Shown in pieces: positions 50,549 through 58,689 of a DNA stretch of 64,000 nucleotides (position 1 is the stretch's first letter; every line of letters begins with the position of its first letter). Both the position numbers and the translations under genes were made by a program. The DNA is from Nonomuraea gerenzanensis (GTDB lineage Bacteria > Actinomycetota > Actinomycetes > Streptosporangiales > Streptosporangiaceae): contig NZ_CP084058.1 in assembly GCF_020215645.1 (NCBI RefSeq), positions 8,928,001 through 8,992,000 of the forward strand, in the 5' to 3' direction. Under the pieces are notes generated by a model. That model saw nothing but the letters and a program-made list of their open reading frames with translations. It searched no databases and had not been told where the DNA came from.

Positions 50549-52783
50549 ATGTTCCGCGACACGCAGAGTAGCTGGATGAGCATCCTCCGGCATGACGTGC
50601 CAGCCTCGCTCGTGGTCTTCCTCATCGCGGTGCCCCTCTCCCTGGGCATCGCGATGGCCTCCGGGGCGCCGCTGGCAGCCGGACTGATCGCCGCCGTGGT
50701 GGGCGGCATCGTGGCCGGCGCGCTGGGCGGCTCGGCCGTTCAGGTGAGCGGCCCCGCGGCCGGCCTGTCGCTGGTGGTCGTGGATCTGGTGCACACCTAC
50801 GGCTGGCGCGCCACGTGCATGATCACGCTGCTGGCGGGGGCCGTACAGCTCGTGCTGGGAGTCTTCAAGGCGGCCAGGGCGGCGCTGGCGGTGTCGCCGG
50901 CTGTGATCCACGGCATGCTGGCGGCCGTCGGCATCATCATCGCCCTGTCCCAGCTGCACGTCGTGCTGGGCGGCAGCTCGCAGAAGTCGGCCGTCGCGAA
51001 CGTGCTGGAGCTGCCCGGCCAGATCGCCGACCTGCACGGGCACAAGGTGGCCGTCGGCATCCTGACGATCACCGTCCTGGCGTTGTGGACGCGGCTGCCC
51101 AGGCGGATCAAGGTGGTCCCGGCGCCGCTGGCGGCGCTGGCCACGGCGGCGGTGACGGCGTGGGCGTTCGGCTGGGACGTGACGCGGGTGGACCTGTCCG
51201 ACAGCCTCGGCGACTGGGCCTTCCCGGTGCTGCCGCAGGGCGACTGGCACCTGGTGGTCACCTCGGTGCTGCTGGTGGCGCTGCTGGCCGGGTGCGAGTC
51301 GCTGCTGTGCTCGGTGGCGATCGACGGGATGCACGGCGGGCGCCGCGTGGACCTGGACCAGGAGCTGACCGGCCAGGGCGTGGCGAACATGGTGACCGGC
51401 GCGCTCGGCGGCCTGCCCGTGGCCGGGGTGATCGTGCGCAGCACCGCGAACGTGCAGGCCGGCGCCCGTACGCGCTGGTCGGCGATCCTGCACGGGGTGT
51501 GGGTGCTGGTGTTCGCGCTCGGGTTCGGCTGGACGATCACGCTGATCCCGCTGGAGGCGCTGGCCGCGCTGCTGGTGCTCATCGGCGTGCAGATGGTGAA
51601 CCTGGGGCACATCAGGAAGGTGCACGGGCACGGCGAGGTGCCGGTGTACGTGGTGACGATGGCCGCCGTGATCCTGCTCGGCCTGGCCGAGGGGGTGCTG
51701 GCGGGGCTGGCGCTGGCCGCGCTGCTCGCGCTGCGCCGCCTGACCTGGGTGACGGTGCTCAAGCGGGAGGACCGCGACGGGCGGCTGAACGTGACGATCT
51801 CGGGGTCGCTGACGTTCCTGGGCGTGCCGAGGCTGACGCACGAGCTGCGGACGATCCCCGCCGGCACGACCGTGGACCTCGACCTGAACATCGACTTCAT
51901 GGACAACGGCGCCTTCGAGGCCATCCACTCCTGGCGGCTGGACCACGAGCGCATGGGCGGCACGGTGGTCATCGACGAGCTGCACGACGAGTGGTACGCG
52001 CTGGCGGCCAGCGGGGCCCGCATGTTCCCCGCCAAGTCGCCGCCCAAGGCGCCGGACCGGTGGTGGCTGCCGTGGGCGCACCGGCGCCGCGACCAGCAGC
52101 CGGCCGGCCTGTCCGCCGACGGCACGCCGGAGTGCCTGCTCACGACGGGGGCGCGCGAGTACCACCGGCGCACGGCGCCGCTCGTCCGGCCCATCTTCAC
52201 CGAGCTGGCCCGCAAGCAGCAGCCGTCGCACCTGTTCATCACGTGCGCCGACTCCCGGATCATGCCCAGCCTGATCACGGCGAGCGGCCCTGGCGACCTG
52301 TTCACCGTGCGCAACATCGGCAACCTGGTGCCGCGCAGGGGCTCCGAGCCGAACGACGACTCGGTGGTGGCGGCGATCGAGTACGCGACGCAGGTGCTGG
52401 GCGTGCACACGATCACGGTGTGCGGGCACTCGGGCTGCGGCGCGATGGCCGGGGTGCTGAGCGGCGGGGTGCAGGCGGGCAGCCTGCCCGGGCTGCGCAG
52501 GTGGCTGCGGCACGGGGATCACAGCCTGGCGACGTTCATCGAGACCGAGGGCGACCGGCTGCACGCCGGGGCGCTGGACGTGCTGTGCCGGGTAAACGTG
52601 CAGCAGCAGCTGGAGAACCTGCGGACGTACCGGAAGGTCGACGAGCAGGTGCGCGCGGGCAAGCTGGAGCTGGTGGGGTTGTTCTTCGACATCGGCTCGG
52701 CCAGGGTGCACATGGTGCCGCCGCTGCGGCCTACGCTCTGCGTGAAGCCGTTCGATCGCAGGATGGTCACCAGCGAGGATTGA
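50549..52783 (+). CDS. SulP anion transporter fused to beta-carbonic anhydrase
   Basis: A 744-residue bifunctional protein. Residues 1-400 are a SulP/SLC26 permease (VFLIAVPLSLGIAMASGAPLAAGL, GGSAVQVSGPAAGLSLVVVD, 10 or more TM segments); about 405-480 are STAS-like (LNVTISGSLTFLGVPRL ... DFMDNGAFEAI); about 525-735 are a beta-carbonic anhydrase with zinc and catalytic residues Cys566/Asp568/Arg570 in CADSR, His627 and Cys630 in CGHSGCGAM. It likely imports bicarbonate, interconverting it with CO2 at the inner membrane face. Such fusions are known. The epimerase gene starts 4 bp after its stop, so they form an operon. Confidence 0.95.
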   Translation: MFRDTQSSWMSILRHDVPASLVVFLIAVPLSLGIAMASGAPLAAGLIAAVVGGIVAGALGGSAVQVSGPAAGLSLVVVDLVHTYGWRATCMITLLAGAVQLVLGVFKAARAALAVSPAVIHGMLAAVGIIIALSQLHVVLGGSSQKSAVANVLELPGQIADLHGHKVAVGILTITVLALWTRLPRRIKVVPAPLAALATAAVTAWAFGWDVTRVDLSDSLGDWAFPVLPQGDWHLVVTSVLLVALLAGCESLLCSVAIDGMHGGRRVDLDQELTGQGVANMVTGALGGLPVAGVIVRSTANVQAGARTRWSAILHGVWVLVFALGFGWTITLIPLEALAALLVLIGVQMVNLGHIRKVHGHGEVPVYVVTMAAVILLGLAEGVLAGLALAALLALRRLTWVTVLKREDRDGRLNVTISGSLTFLGVPRLTHELRTIPAGTTVDLDLNIDFMDNGAFEAIHSWRLDHERMGGTVVIDELHDEWYALAASGARMFPAKSPPKAPDRWWLPWAHRRRDQQPAGLSADGTPECLLTTGAREYHRRTAPLVRPIFTELARKQQPSHLFITCADSRIMPSLITASGPGDLFTVRNIGNLVPRRGSEPNDDSVVAAIEYATQVLGVHTITVCGHSGCGAMAGVLSGGVQAGSLPGLRRWLRHGDHSLATFIETEGDRLHAGALDVLCRVNVQQQLENLRTYRKVDEQVRAGKLELVGLFFDIGSARVHMVPPLRPTLCVKPFDRRMVTSED

Positions 52784-52786
52784 CCC

Positions 52787-53800
52787 ATGAAGGTTCTGGT
52801 CGTGGGTGGTTCGGGGTTCCTGGGGCGCGCCGTCGTGGAGGCGGCGCTCGCTCAGGGGCATGAGGTGACGACGTTCAACAGGGGGCGCAGCGGGGCCGAC
52901 GTGCCCGGCGTCGAGGCGGTGCGCGGCGACCGGGAGGTCCGCGCGGACCTCGACCGGCTGGCCGAGGGCCGCTCGTGGGACATCGTGGTCGACACCTGTG
53001 GCTACGTGCCGCGCGTGGTCGGCGAGTCGGTGCGGGTGCTGTCGGGGCGGGCGAGCACGTACGCGTTCGTCTCCAGCGTCTCGGCGGTCGACGGCTTCCC
53101 CGCCAAGCCCGCCACCGAGGAGGCGCCCGGCTGGGCCTGCGCGCCCGACGCGGGGCCCGACGACGGCGACTACGGTGTGCTGAAGGCGGGCTGCGAGCGG
53201 GCGGTCGAGGAGGGCTTCGACGGCGCGGCGCTGATCGTGCGGCCCGGCGTGATCCTCGGCCCGCACGAGGACGTGGCCAGGCTGCCGTGGTGGCTGACCA
53301 GGATCTCGCGGGGCGGCAGGGTGCTGGCGCCCGGCGACCCGGCCGCGCCCCTGCAGCTCGTGGACGCCCGCGACGTGGCGGCCTTCACGCTCGACCAGGC
53401 CGCGCGCGGCACCGCCGGCAGCTTCCTGGTGACGGGCCCCGCCGGCGAGACGACGTACGGCTCGTGGCTGGCCGACTGCGTGGCGGCCACGGGGTCGGAC
53501 GCCGAGCTGGTGTGGGTGGACGACGCGTTCCTGCTGGAGCGGGAGGCGGGCACGTTCGTGGAGCTGCCGCTGTGGAGCCCGCCGTCGGAGGTCAGGGACA
53601 ACTTCTGGAGCGTCCCGACGGCCAAGGCCGAGGCGGCCGGGCTGCGCACCAGGCCGGTGGCGGAGACGGTGCGCGACACGTGGGCGTGGCTGCGCGAGAT
53701 CCCGGAAGACAGGCGCAACTACGGCAAGTCCAACCGGCACGGCATGGATCCGGGCAAGGAGGCGGCCATCCTGGCGGCATGGGATTCCCGTTCTGCGTAA
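52787..53800 (+). CDS. NAD-dependent epimerase/dehydratase (extended SDR)
   Basis: A 337-residue SDR-fold protein: nucleotide loop VVGGSGFLGRAVVEAAL (residues 5-21), RGD after strand 3, the active-site Ser in FVSSVSAVDGFP (near 95) and the catalytic YxxxK as YGVLKAGCE (near 124). The C-terminal half (about 225-337) has LWSPPSEVRDNFWSVPTAKA and NRHGMDPGKEAAIL, which I associate with actinobacterial reductases of unknown substrate. Coupled to the SulP-carbonic anhydrase gene with 3 bp between. The final codons and TAA lie in the loop of a terminator hairpin. Confidence 0.88.
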   Translation: MKVLVVGGSGFLGRAVVEAALAQGHEVTTFNRGRSGADVPGVEAVRGDREVRADLDRLAEGRSWDIVVDTCGYVPRVVGESVRVLSGRASTYAFVSSVSAVDGFPAKPATEEAPGWACAPDAGPDDGDYGVLKAGCERAVEEGFDGAALIVRPGVILGPHEDVARLPWWLTRISRGGRVLAPGDPAAPLQLVDARDVAAFTLDQAARGTAGSFLVTGPAGETTYGSWLADCVAATGSDAELVWVDDAFLLEREAGTFVELPLWSPPSEVRDNFWSVPTAKAEAAGLRTRPVAETVRDTWAWLREIPEDRRNYGKSNRHGMDPGKEAAILAAWDSRSA

Positions 53801-53816
53801 TCCTCCGCAGAACGGG
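53787..53816 (+). terminator. 11-bp hairpin straddling the epimerase stop codon
   Basis: CCCGTTCTGCG (53787-53797) pairs perfectly with CGCAGAACGGG (53806-53816); the TAA stop is in the loop (53798-53800). It would end the SulP-epimerase transcript. Confidence 0.65.
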
Positions 53817-53907
53817 CGGCGCGGGCGGGTTAGGGTCACTGTGCCAGCGAGGTTCACCACTTGCCCATGGCGCTCCTCGCGACGCCGGTCCTGACTCCCA
53901 GGGGCCG

Positions 53908-53998
53908 GAGGGGCGGAGGTGCCCGCCGCCGAGCTGATGCCCTCTGGACGGGGCCGCCGATGGCAGCTCGACGGCGGGACGGATCACCTCCGCCCCTC
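53908..53998. repeat. long imperfect hairpin of about 29 base pairs
   Basis: Outer arms 53908-53921 and 53985-53998 (GAGGGGCGGAGGTG) are perfect over 14 bp. Directly inside, 53922-53936 pairs with 53964-53978 over 15 positions with one mismatch, after a 6-nt bulge on the right side (53979-53984). The 27-nt apical part (53937-53963) can fold further (GCCC/GGGC). It lies in the gene-free stretch 53817-54109 between epimerase and beta-lactamase-like genes, both forward. The remaining bases show no ORF with a ribosome site. It could be a structured RNA, a leader or a degenerate miniature element. Confidence 0.7.
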
Positions 53999-54109
53999 AC
54001 GCTTCTCGGCTAACACGGTGGAAACACCGGGGCCGGAATGCTGCCTGCCATGCTTTTTCTCGCATGGTCTGACATATCCTCATTCGTCCCCGTGTGCGGG
54101 TAGGGCGGG

Positions 54110-55063
54110 GTGCTGCCCGCGATATTCGGGGGGCCGGCCGCGCGGCCCCGGGCAGGCGCACGGCCGTGCCGGGGGGTCGCCCTGGCGATCGCGCTCGCGC
54201 CGCTGGCCCTCCTCGCGTCCAGCGGTGTCCCCCGGCCCGTGCCCGCGTCCGTGTCGCCCATCCCCTTCGCCCCTGTCGCCGTCGCGTCCGCGCCGGCGCC
54301 AGCGTTCGCGCCGGCGCCGGTGAAGCCGCCCGCGCGCTCGTACAGGAAGGGGCTGACGCGCTCGCTCGACCGCTACCTCGACGACCTGCCGGGCGATCTG
54401 TCCGTGTCGGTACGGGAGCTCTCGTCCGGCCGCTCCTACACCTACCGCCCCGACCTCAGGACGGCCACGGCCAGCATCGTCAAGGTGAACATGGTGATGG
54501 CCCTGCTGCTGCGAGCCCAGCGGCAGCGCCGCGAGCCGTCCCGGTGGGAGAGGCAGGCGGCGGCCCAGGCGATCAAGGTCAGCGACAACGCCGCCGCCTC
54601 CCGCCTGTGGGCGGCGATCGGCGGCGCCCCGGGGCTGGCCGCGGCCAACAAGAAGCTCGGCCTGCGTGACACGCGTCCCGGCCCCGGCGGCGCGTGGGGC
54701 TCCACCACGACGAGCGCCGCCGATCAGGTGCGGCTGCTCAACGCGCTGGTCTCGGCCAACAGCCCATTGTCGCGCGAGCACCGCCGCTACGTGCTGGGCC
54801 TGATGGGGGACGTGACGCCGGAGCAGGCGTGGGGGGTGAGCGCGGCCGGCTCCGACCCGGCGCTCAAGAACGGCTGGCTGCCCCGGGAGCGCGACGGCGG
54901 GCGGTGGACGGTCAACAGCGTCGGGCGGGTGCGGGAGCGGGAGCGTACGTACCTGATCGCCGTCGTCTCGCGCCGGCACCTCTCGCTAGGGGCGGGGATC
55001 AAGGCGGCCGAGCACGTCAGCGAGCTGGTCGTCAAGGCGTTGGCCGAGGCCGCGAGGAGCTGA
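54110..55063 (+). CDS. secreted class A beta-lactamase-like serine hydrolase
   Basis: A 317-residue exported protein. Signal/anchor VALAIALAPLALLASSGVP (about 23-41), a Pro/Ala linker to about 75, then a penicillin-binding/beta-lactamase fold: SxxK as TASIVKVN (near 121), SxN as VSDNAAASRLW (near 158) and the KTG position as LKNGWLPRE (near 260). No Glu166-type omega loop is evident, so it is more likely a DD-peptidase-like or regulatory hydrolase than a true lactamase. GTG 54110 follows TAGGGCGGG. The upstream 293 bp contains the long hairpin. Confidence 0.85.
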   Translation: MLPAIFGGPAARPRAGARPCRGVALAIALAPLALLASSGVPRPVPASVSPIPFAPVAVASAPAPAFAPAPVKPPARSYRKGLTRSLDRYLDDLPGDLSVSVRELSSGRSYTYRPDLRTATASIVKVNMVMALLLRAQRQRREPSRWERQAAAQAIKVSDNAAASRLWAAIGGAPGLAAANKKLGLRDTRPGPGGAWGSTTTSAADQVRLLNALVSANSPLSREHRRYVLGLMGDVTPEQAWGVSAAGSDPALKNGWLPRERDGGRWTVNSVGRVRERERTYLIAVVSRRHLSLGAGIKAAEHVSELVVKALAEAARS

Positions 55064-55110
55064 TCCCGGCGAGGCATGCTGGAGGGAGCCGCCTCTGCGA
55101 GGGAGTACCG

Positions 55111-55746
55111 ATGCCGCGACAGTCCGAATTCCAGCATCCGCGTTTCGCCCAGGCGTACGCGCGGGTGGCCGAGCTCGTGGACCGGCGGGGCGCCTACGAG
55201 CACCGGCGGCGGCTGCTGGCCGGGGCCGGGGGGAGGGTGATCGAGGTCGGGGCGGGCAACGGCCGCAACTTCGCGCACTACCCGCCGGGGGTGACGGAGG
55301 TCGTGGCGGTGGAGCCGGACGACACGCTGCGCGAGCTGGCCACGGCGCAGGCCGCGTCGGCGCCGGTGCCGGTGTCGGTGGTGTCCGGGCACGCCGAGGC
55401 GCTGCCCGGCGGTGACGGCGCGTTCGACGTCGTGGTGGTGTCGCTGGTGTTGTGCTCGGTGCCGTCGCAGCCGCGGGCGCTGGCGGAGGCCGCCCGGGTG
55501 CTCAGGCCCGGCGGGCAGCTGCGGTTCTACGAGCACGTACGGCCGGCGAACCCGGCGTTCGGGCTGCTGGCGGACGTCGTCTCCCCGCTGTGGCGCCGGG
55601 TCGCAGGCGGCTGCCGCCCCAACCGGGACACCTTGGCAGCGATCGGGCGGGCGGGGTTCGAGGTGGTGGAGACGGAGCGGTTCGGCTTCGCGCCGCAGCC
55701 CGGGATGCCGCGGCTGACGCACGTCCTGGGGTACGCCAGGAGGTAG
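55111..55746 (+). CDS. class I SAM-dependent methyltransferase (Methyltransf_11)
   Basis: A 211-residue methyltransferase. Motif I VIEVGAGNGRNFAHYP (about 46-61), acidic VVAVEPDD (about 67-74), motif IV AFDVVVVSLVLCSVP (about 106-120) and post motif LRPGGQLRFYEHVRP (about 135). This UbiE/COQ5-like shape includes small-molecule and lipid methylases; it resembles the METTL7-type group with YEHVR. ATG 55111 has GAGGGA eight bases upstream. It follows the serine hydrolase gene by 47 bp, same strand. Substrate unknown. Confidence 0.88.
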   Translation: MPRQSEFQHPRFAQAYARVAELVDRRGAYEHRRRLLAGAGGRVIEVGAGNGRNFAHYPPGVTEVVAVEPDDTLRELATAQAASAPVPVSVVSGHAEALPGGDGAFDVVVVSLVLCSVPSQPRALAEAARVLRPGGQLRFYEHVRPANPAFGLLADVVSPLWRRVAGGCRPNRDTLAAIGRAGFEVVETERFGFAPQPGMPRLTHVLGYARR

Positions 55747-55961
55747 CCGCGTCCAACCGCCTCCCGGCCCGTTGGTCAAGACACGCTGTCGCACCCGTCA
55801 ATAACCTCGATCGCCCTGGTCAGGCGTCGTAAACTGATCTCGTACTGGTCGGTAGCAGCGCGCGCTATCCACACCCGCTCACCTCTCATCCGTGCGCGGG
55901 TCGAGCATGCTTCGCAGACACGTCACTCGAAACGACGTGCTCCCCAACGGAGGTAGGCGGG

Positions 55962-56150
55962 ATGGACAGTCGTTGGCATGTGACGCTCGCCCTCGGCGTA
56001 GCGGCCATCGTGGCCCTGTTCGTGGCGATCCTGGTTCTCGTGGACACCAAGGCCGAACTGATGGCGGCGGGAACGGCGGCCGGCGCCTCGTTCGTGGGGG
56101 TCGCCGGGCTGGCGCTCACGATCGTCGGCCTCAGCCATCGCAAGCCCTAG
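55962..56150 (+). CDS. 62-residue two-helix membrane protein
   Basis: MDSRWHVTLALGVAAIVALF, then VDTKAELMAAGTAAGASFVGVAGLALTIVGLSH in outline: two hydrophobic helices (about 8-27 and 37-57) joined by a short polar loop. A strong GGAGGTAGGCGGG ribosome site precedes ATG 55962, which makes translation likely. No family recognised. It is transcribed toward rnpB, which lies convergent 18 bp after its stop. Confidence 0.75.
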   Translation: MDSRWHVTLALGVAAIVALFVAILVLVDTKAELMAAGTAAGASFVGVAGLALTIVGLSHRKP

Positions 56151-56168
56151 CCGGCGGCTCGGGAAATG

Positions 56169-56566
56169 GGTGACGAGCCGGCCTGTAGGCCGGGTTCTGT
56201 CCTTCGTACGAAGGGGCGACCATCCATCTAGGGCCGCCGTTGCCGGCGGCCTCGAGCGGTCTACCCGCGCGGCTCGGGCGGGCAGCCCTCGAACGTCGCG
56301 CGCGGGACGCTCCTGGGAGCGTCCCTTCTTGACCTTGCTCCGGGTGGGGTTTACCTAGCCGCCCACGTCACCGTGGGCGCTGGTGGTCTCTTACACCACC
56401 CTTTCACCCTTACCCCCCGGCCAGGCCGGAGGGCGGTCTGCTTTCTGTGGCACTGTCCCGCGGGTCACCCCGGGTCGGCGTTACCGACCACCCTGCCCTG
56501 TGGAGCCCGGACCTTCCTCGGCGGGCCTGGTGTGGCCCGACGCGGTCGCCCGGCCGACTCGTCTGG
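56169..56566 (-). ncRNA. rnpB: RNase P RNA, bacterial class A
   Basis: The ribozyme subunit that removes 5' leaders from pre-tRNA. On the reverse strand the 5' part contains GAGGAAGGTCCGGGCTCC (complement of 56504-56521), the near-universal P4/J region, and the 3' part contains ACAGAACCCGGCCTACAGG, the conserved 3' P4 strand. P1 is formed by ACGAGTCGGC (complement of 56553-56562) with GCCGGCTCGT (complement of 56173-56182). About 398 nt, normal for class A. Exact ends are approximate to a few bases. The loop pairing to tRNA CCA (GGGTGG/GGGT stretches) is present. Confidence 0.95.
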
Positions 56567-56569
56567 TGG

Positions 56570-56597
56570 ACTGTATCAAATCTCAAGCCGTTCCCAA
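56570..56597 (-). promoter_or_regulatory. probable rnpB promoter
   Basis: On the reverse strand TTGGGA (complement of 56592-56597), 16 bp, TACAGT (complement of 56570-56575), placing the start of transcription near 56563-56566, which matches the predicted 5' end of RNase P RNA. The region is clearly less GC-rich than its surroundings. Confidence 0.55.
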
Positions 56598-56664
56598 CCC
56601 AACGACAAGATCGATTCGCTGGAATGGCGGGGTCATCGCCTGAGGGGGGCGGTGGCGACGCGGC

Positions 56665-56703
56665 GGCCGTGCCGGGTAGTCACTGGCGGCACCCGGCACG
56701 GCC
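56665..56703 (-). terminator. 13-bp hairpin after the RNase HI/phosphatase gene
   Basis: GGCCGTGCCGGGT (56665-56677) pairs perfectly with 56691-56703 around a 13-nt loop, beginning six bases after the TGA of the RNase HI-phosphatase gene. It separates that operon from the rnpB promoter. Confidence 0.65.
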
Positions 56704-56708
56704 ACCGC

Positions 56709-57950
56709 TCAGCGCAGGTGCGCGGTGTCGTTGAAGGACTTCACGACGGCCGGCCCGTCGGCGTAGTACTCGACCAGCGACAGGCACGCCAGGTCGAGGT
56801 GCATGCGGTAGAGGGACTCCAGCGGCGCCAGGAGGGCCTCCCGCAGGAGCAGCTTGATGGGCGTCACGTGGGAGACCACCAGCACCGTCTTGCCTTCGTA
56901 CCGCTCCACCAGGTACTGCCTGGCCGCCTGCACGCGGCGCGCGGTCTCGGCGAAGCTCTCGCCGCCCGGCGGGGCCGCTTCGGGGTCGGCCAGCCAGGCC
57001 GTCAGCTCGGCGGGCCAGCGGCGCTGCACCTCCGTGAACGTGTGCCCCTCCCAGGCGCCGAAATCGGCCTCCCTGAGGTCTTCGTACACCTCGACCTCGA
57101 CGCCCGACCGCTCGGCGACCGCCTCCGCGGTCTGCCTGGCGCGCTTGAGCGGCGAGGTGACGATCACGTCCAGGCGGTACGGGTCGCGCGACAGCCTGGC
57201 GGCGGCCGCCGCGGCCTGGGCCAGGCCGTTCGGGGTGAGCTCTGCCTCGCCGCGGCCGGAGAAGCGGCGCTCCAGCGACAGCTCCGTCTCGCCGTGCCGC
57301 AGGAGGAGCAGGGAGGTGGCGACGCGGGTGGGCGGGGCCCAGCCGGTGCCCTTGCCCGTGGCCGTGGCCGTGGCCCTGGCGGTCTGCTGGGCGGTGGCCA
57401 CGGAGGCGGTGGGGGCGGACAGCTCGGACATGTCGCCCGCGTCGAGGAGATCGGTCTGACGGCCCGGCTTCGTGGGGCTCACAGTGATGGCGCCGGCGTC
57501 CGAGGCGGTCGTGCCGCCGGCCTTCCAGGCGAGGCCCTTGGCGGCGGCGTCCATGGCCTCGTTGGCCAGGCGGTCGGCGTGGGAGTTGCGTTCGCGCGGG
57601 ATCCACGTCCACTCCGTGACCCGCAGCCGTCTGACCAGCGCACCCGCCTCGGCGGCCAGCGGGCGCAGGCCCTCGTTCTTGATCTTCCAGCGGCCCGCCA
57701 TCTGCTCGACGACCAGCTTCGAGTCCATCCGGACGGCCACCTGCGCCCCATCGCCGCCCAGCTCCAGCACGGCCCGCAGGCCCGCGATGAGCCCGCGGTA
57801 CTCGGCGACGTTGTTGGTCGTGACGCCGATCGCCTCGGCCGCCTCCGCCAGCACCTGGCCGTCGGAGGCGTCCATGACGACCGCACCGTAGCCGGCCGGC
57901 CCCGGGTTGCCGCGCGAGCCGCCGTCGGCCTCGATGACGTACGAGGTCAC
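56709..57950 (-). CDS. bifunctional RNase HI / histidine phosphatase
   Basis: A 413-residue fusion. Residues 1-140: RNase HI cutting RNA in RNA-DNA hybrids, with catalytic Asp in IEADGGSRGNPGPAGYG, Glu in TTNNVAEYRGLIAGL and Asp in VRMDSKLVVEQMAGRWK. After a Thr/Ala-rich linker (about 145-205) comes a CobC-like histidine phosphatase: LLLLRHGETELSLERRFSG (RHG, near 212) and second His in VVSHVTPIKLLLREA (near 355). M. tuberculosis Rv2228c has the same fusion, and relatives have alpha-ribazole phosphatase activity (cobalamin loop assembly). GTG 57950 overlaps the zinc-ribbon gene stop by 4 bp. Same order as Rv2230c-Rv2229c-Rv2228c. Confidence 0.95.
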   Translation of the reverse strand: MTSYVIEADGGSRGNPGPAGYGAVVMDASDGQVLAEAAEAIGVTTNNVAEYRGLIAGLRAVLELGGDGAQVAVRMDSKLVVEQMAGRWKIKNEGLRPLAAEAGALVRRLRVTEWTWIPRERNSHADRLANEAMDAAAKGLAWKAGGTTASDAGAITVSPTKPGRQTDLLDAGDMSELSAPTASVATAQQTARATATATGKGTGWAPPTRVATSLLLLRHGETELSLERRFSGRGEAELTPNGLAQAAAAAARLSRDPYRLDVIVTSPLKRARQTAEAVAERSGVEVEVYEDLREADFGAWEGHTFTEVQRRWPAELTAWLADPEAAPPGGESFAETARRVQAARQYLVERYEGKTVLVVSHVTPIKLLLREALLAPLESLYRMHLDLACLSLVEYYADGPAVVKSFNDTAHLR

Positions 57951-58687
57951 AGGCCCGACTCTGAGGTACGGACGAGGATGCGGCGGCACTCCTCACACCG
58001 GAGCACCTCGTCGTGGGGGGCGGCCTTGATCCGGTTCATCTCGGCGATGGACAGGGCCACCTTGCAGCCCTGGCACCGGCCGCCGTGCAGCATGGCGGCG
58101 CCCACGCCGTACTGCTCCCTGAGCTTCTCGTAGAGCTTGAGCAGGTCGGCGGGGATCTCGCCGGCGACGCCCGAGCGGCGGGTCTGGACCTCGCCGGTCT
58201 CCTTCTCGATCTCGCTCAGCGCGGCGTCGCGGCGGTCCTCCGCCGCGGACAGCGCGGCCCGCTCCTCGTCGCGCTTGGCCGCCAGGTCGGTCACCTTGGT
58301 GTCGGCGGCCTCCCTGCGCTCCATGATCTCCAGCACGACCTCCTCCAGGTCGCCCTGCCGCCGCTGCAGCGAGGTGATCTCGGACTGCAGGCTGGCCAGG
58401 TCGCGCGGCGAGGTCACGGCTCCGGAGTCGAGGCGCTTCTGGTCGCGGTCGGCGCGGGTGCGCACGGCGTCGACGTCGCTCTCGGCCTTGGTCTGCTCGC
58501 GGGCCAGGTCGCCCGCCTCGGTCTCGGCCTCGATCACCTGGGTGGAGAGCTTGGCGAACGACTTGGAGCGCTCGTCGATCTCGGCCAGCTCGGGCAGGGT
58601 GCGGCGGCGGTGCGCCAGCCGGTCGATCACGGAGTCGAGCTCTGCCAGGTCGAGCAGTCGCTTCTGTGCGTCAGGGGCTGCTTTCAT
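57947..58687 (-). CDS. coiled-coil C4-type zinc-ribbon protein
   Basis: A 246-residue protein: a long antiparallel coiled coil (about 15-185, LAHRRRTLPELAEIDERSK ... SLQRRQGDLEEVVLEIMERR in outline) followed by a zinc ribbon with two CxxC knuckles, GGRCQGCKVALS and LRCEECRRILV. Relatives are the Rv2229c/CT398-type proteins, implicated in binding nucleic acid or sigma factors/secretion; not proven here. ATG 58687 (MKAAPDAQKRLLDL) has GAGG nine bases upstream; a TTG 21 bp earlier is less likely. It begins 2 bp after the Nif3-like stop and overlaps the RNase HI gene. Confidence 0.92.
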   Translation of the reverse strand: MKAAPDAQKRLLDLAELDSVIDRLAHRRRTLPELAEIDERSKSFAKLSTQVIEAETEAGDLAREQTKAESDVDAVRTRADRDQKRLDSGAVTSPRDLASLQSEITSLQRRQGDLEEVVLEIMERREAADTKVTDLAAKRDEERAALSAAEDRRDAALSEIEKETGEVQTRRSGVAGEIPADLLKLYEKLREQYGVGAAMLHGGRCQGCKVALSIAEMNRIKAAPHDEVLRCEECRRILVRTSESGL

Positions 58688-58689
58688 GA

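Noticed and set aside
48965..53860. 1631-codon reverse frame opposite the membrane protein, SulP fusion and epimerase
   Set aside because: His/Arg/Gln-rich antisense translation of well-identified forward genes; a typical artefact of codon third-position G/C.
56373..58133. 586-codon forward ORF over rnpB and the RNase HI gene
   Set aside because: It runs antisense through the RNase P RNA gene and the RNase HI-phosphatase gene, both firmly identified.
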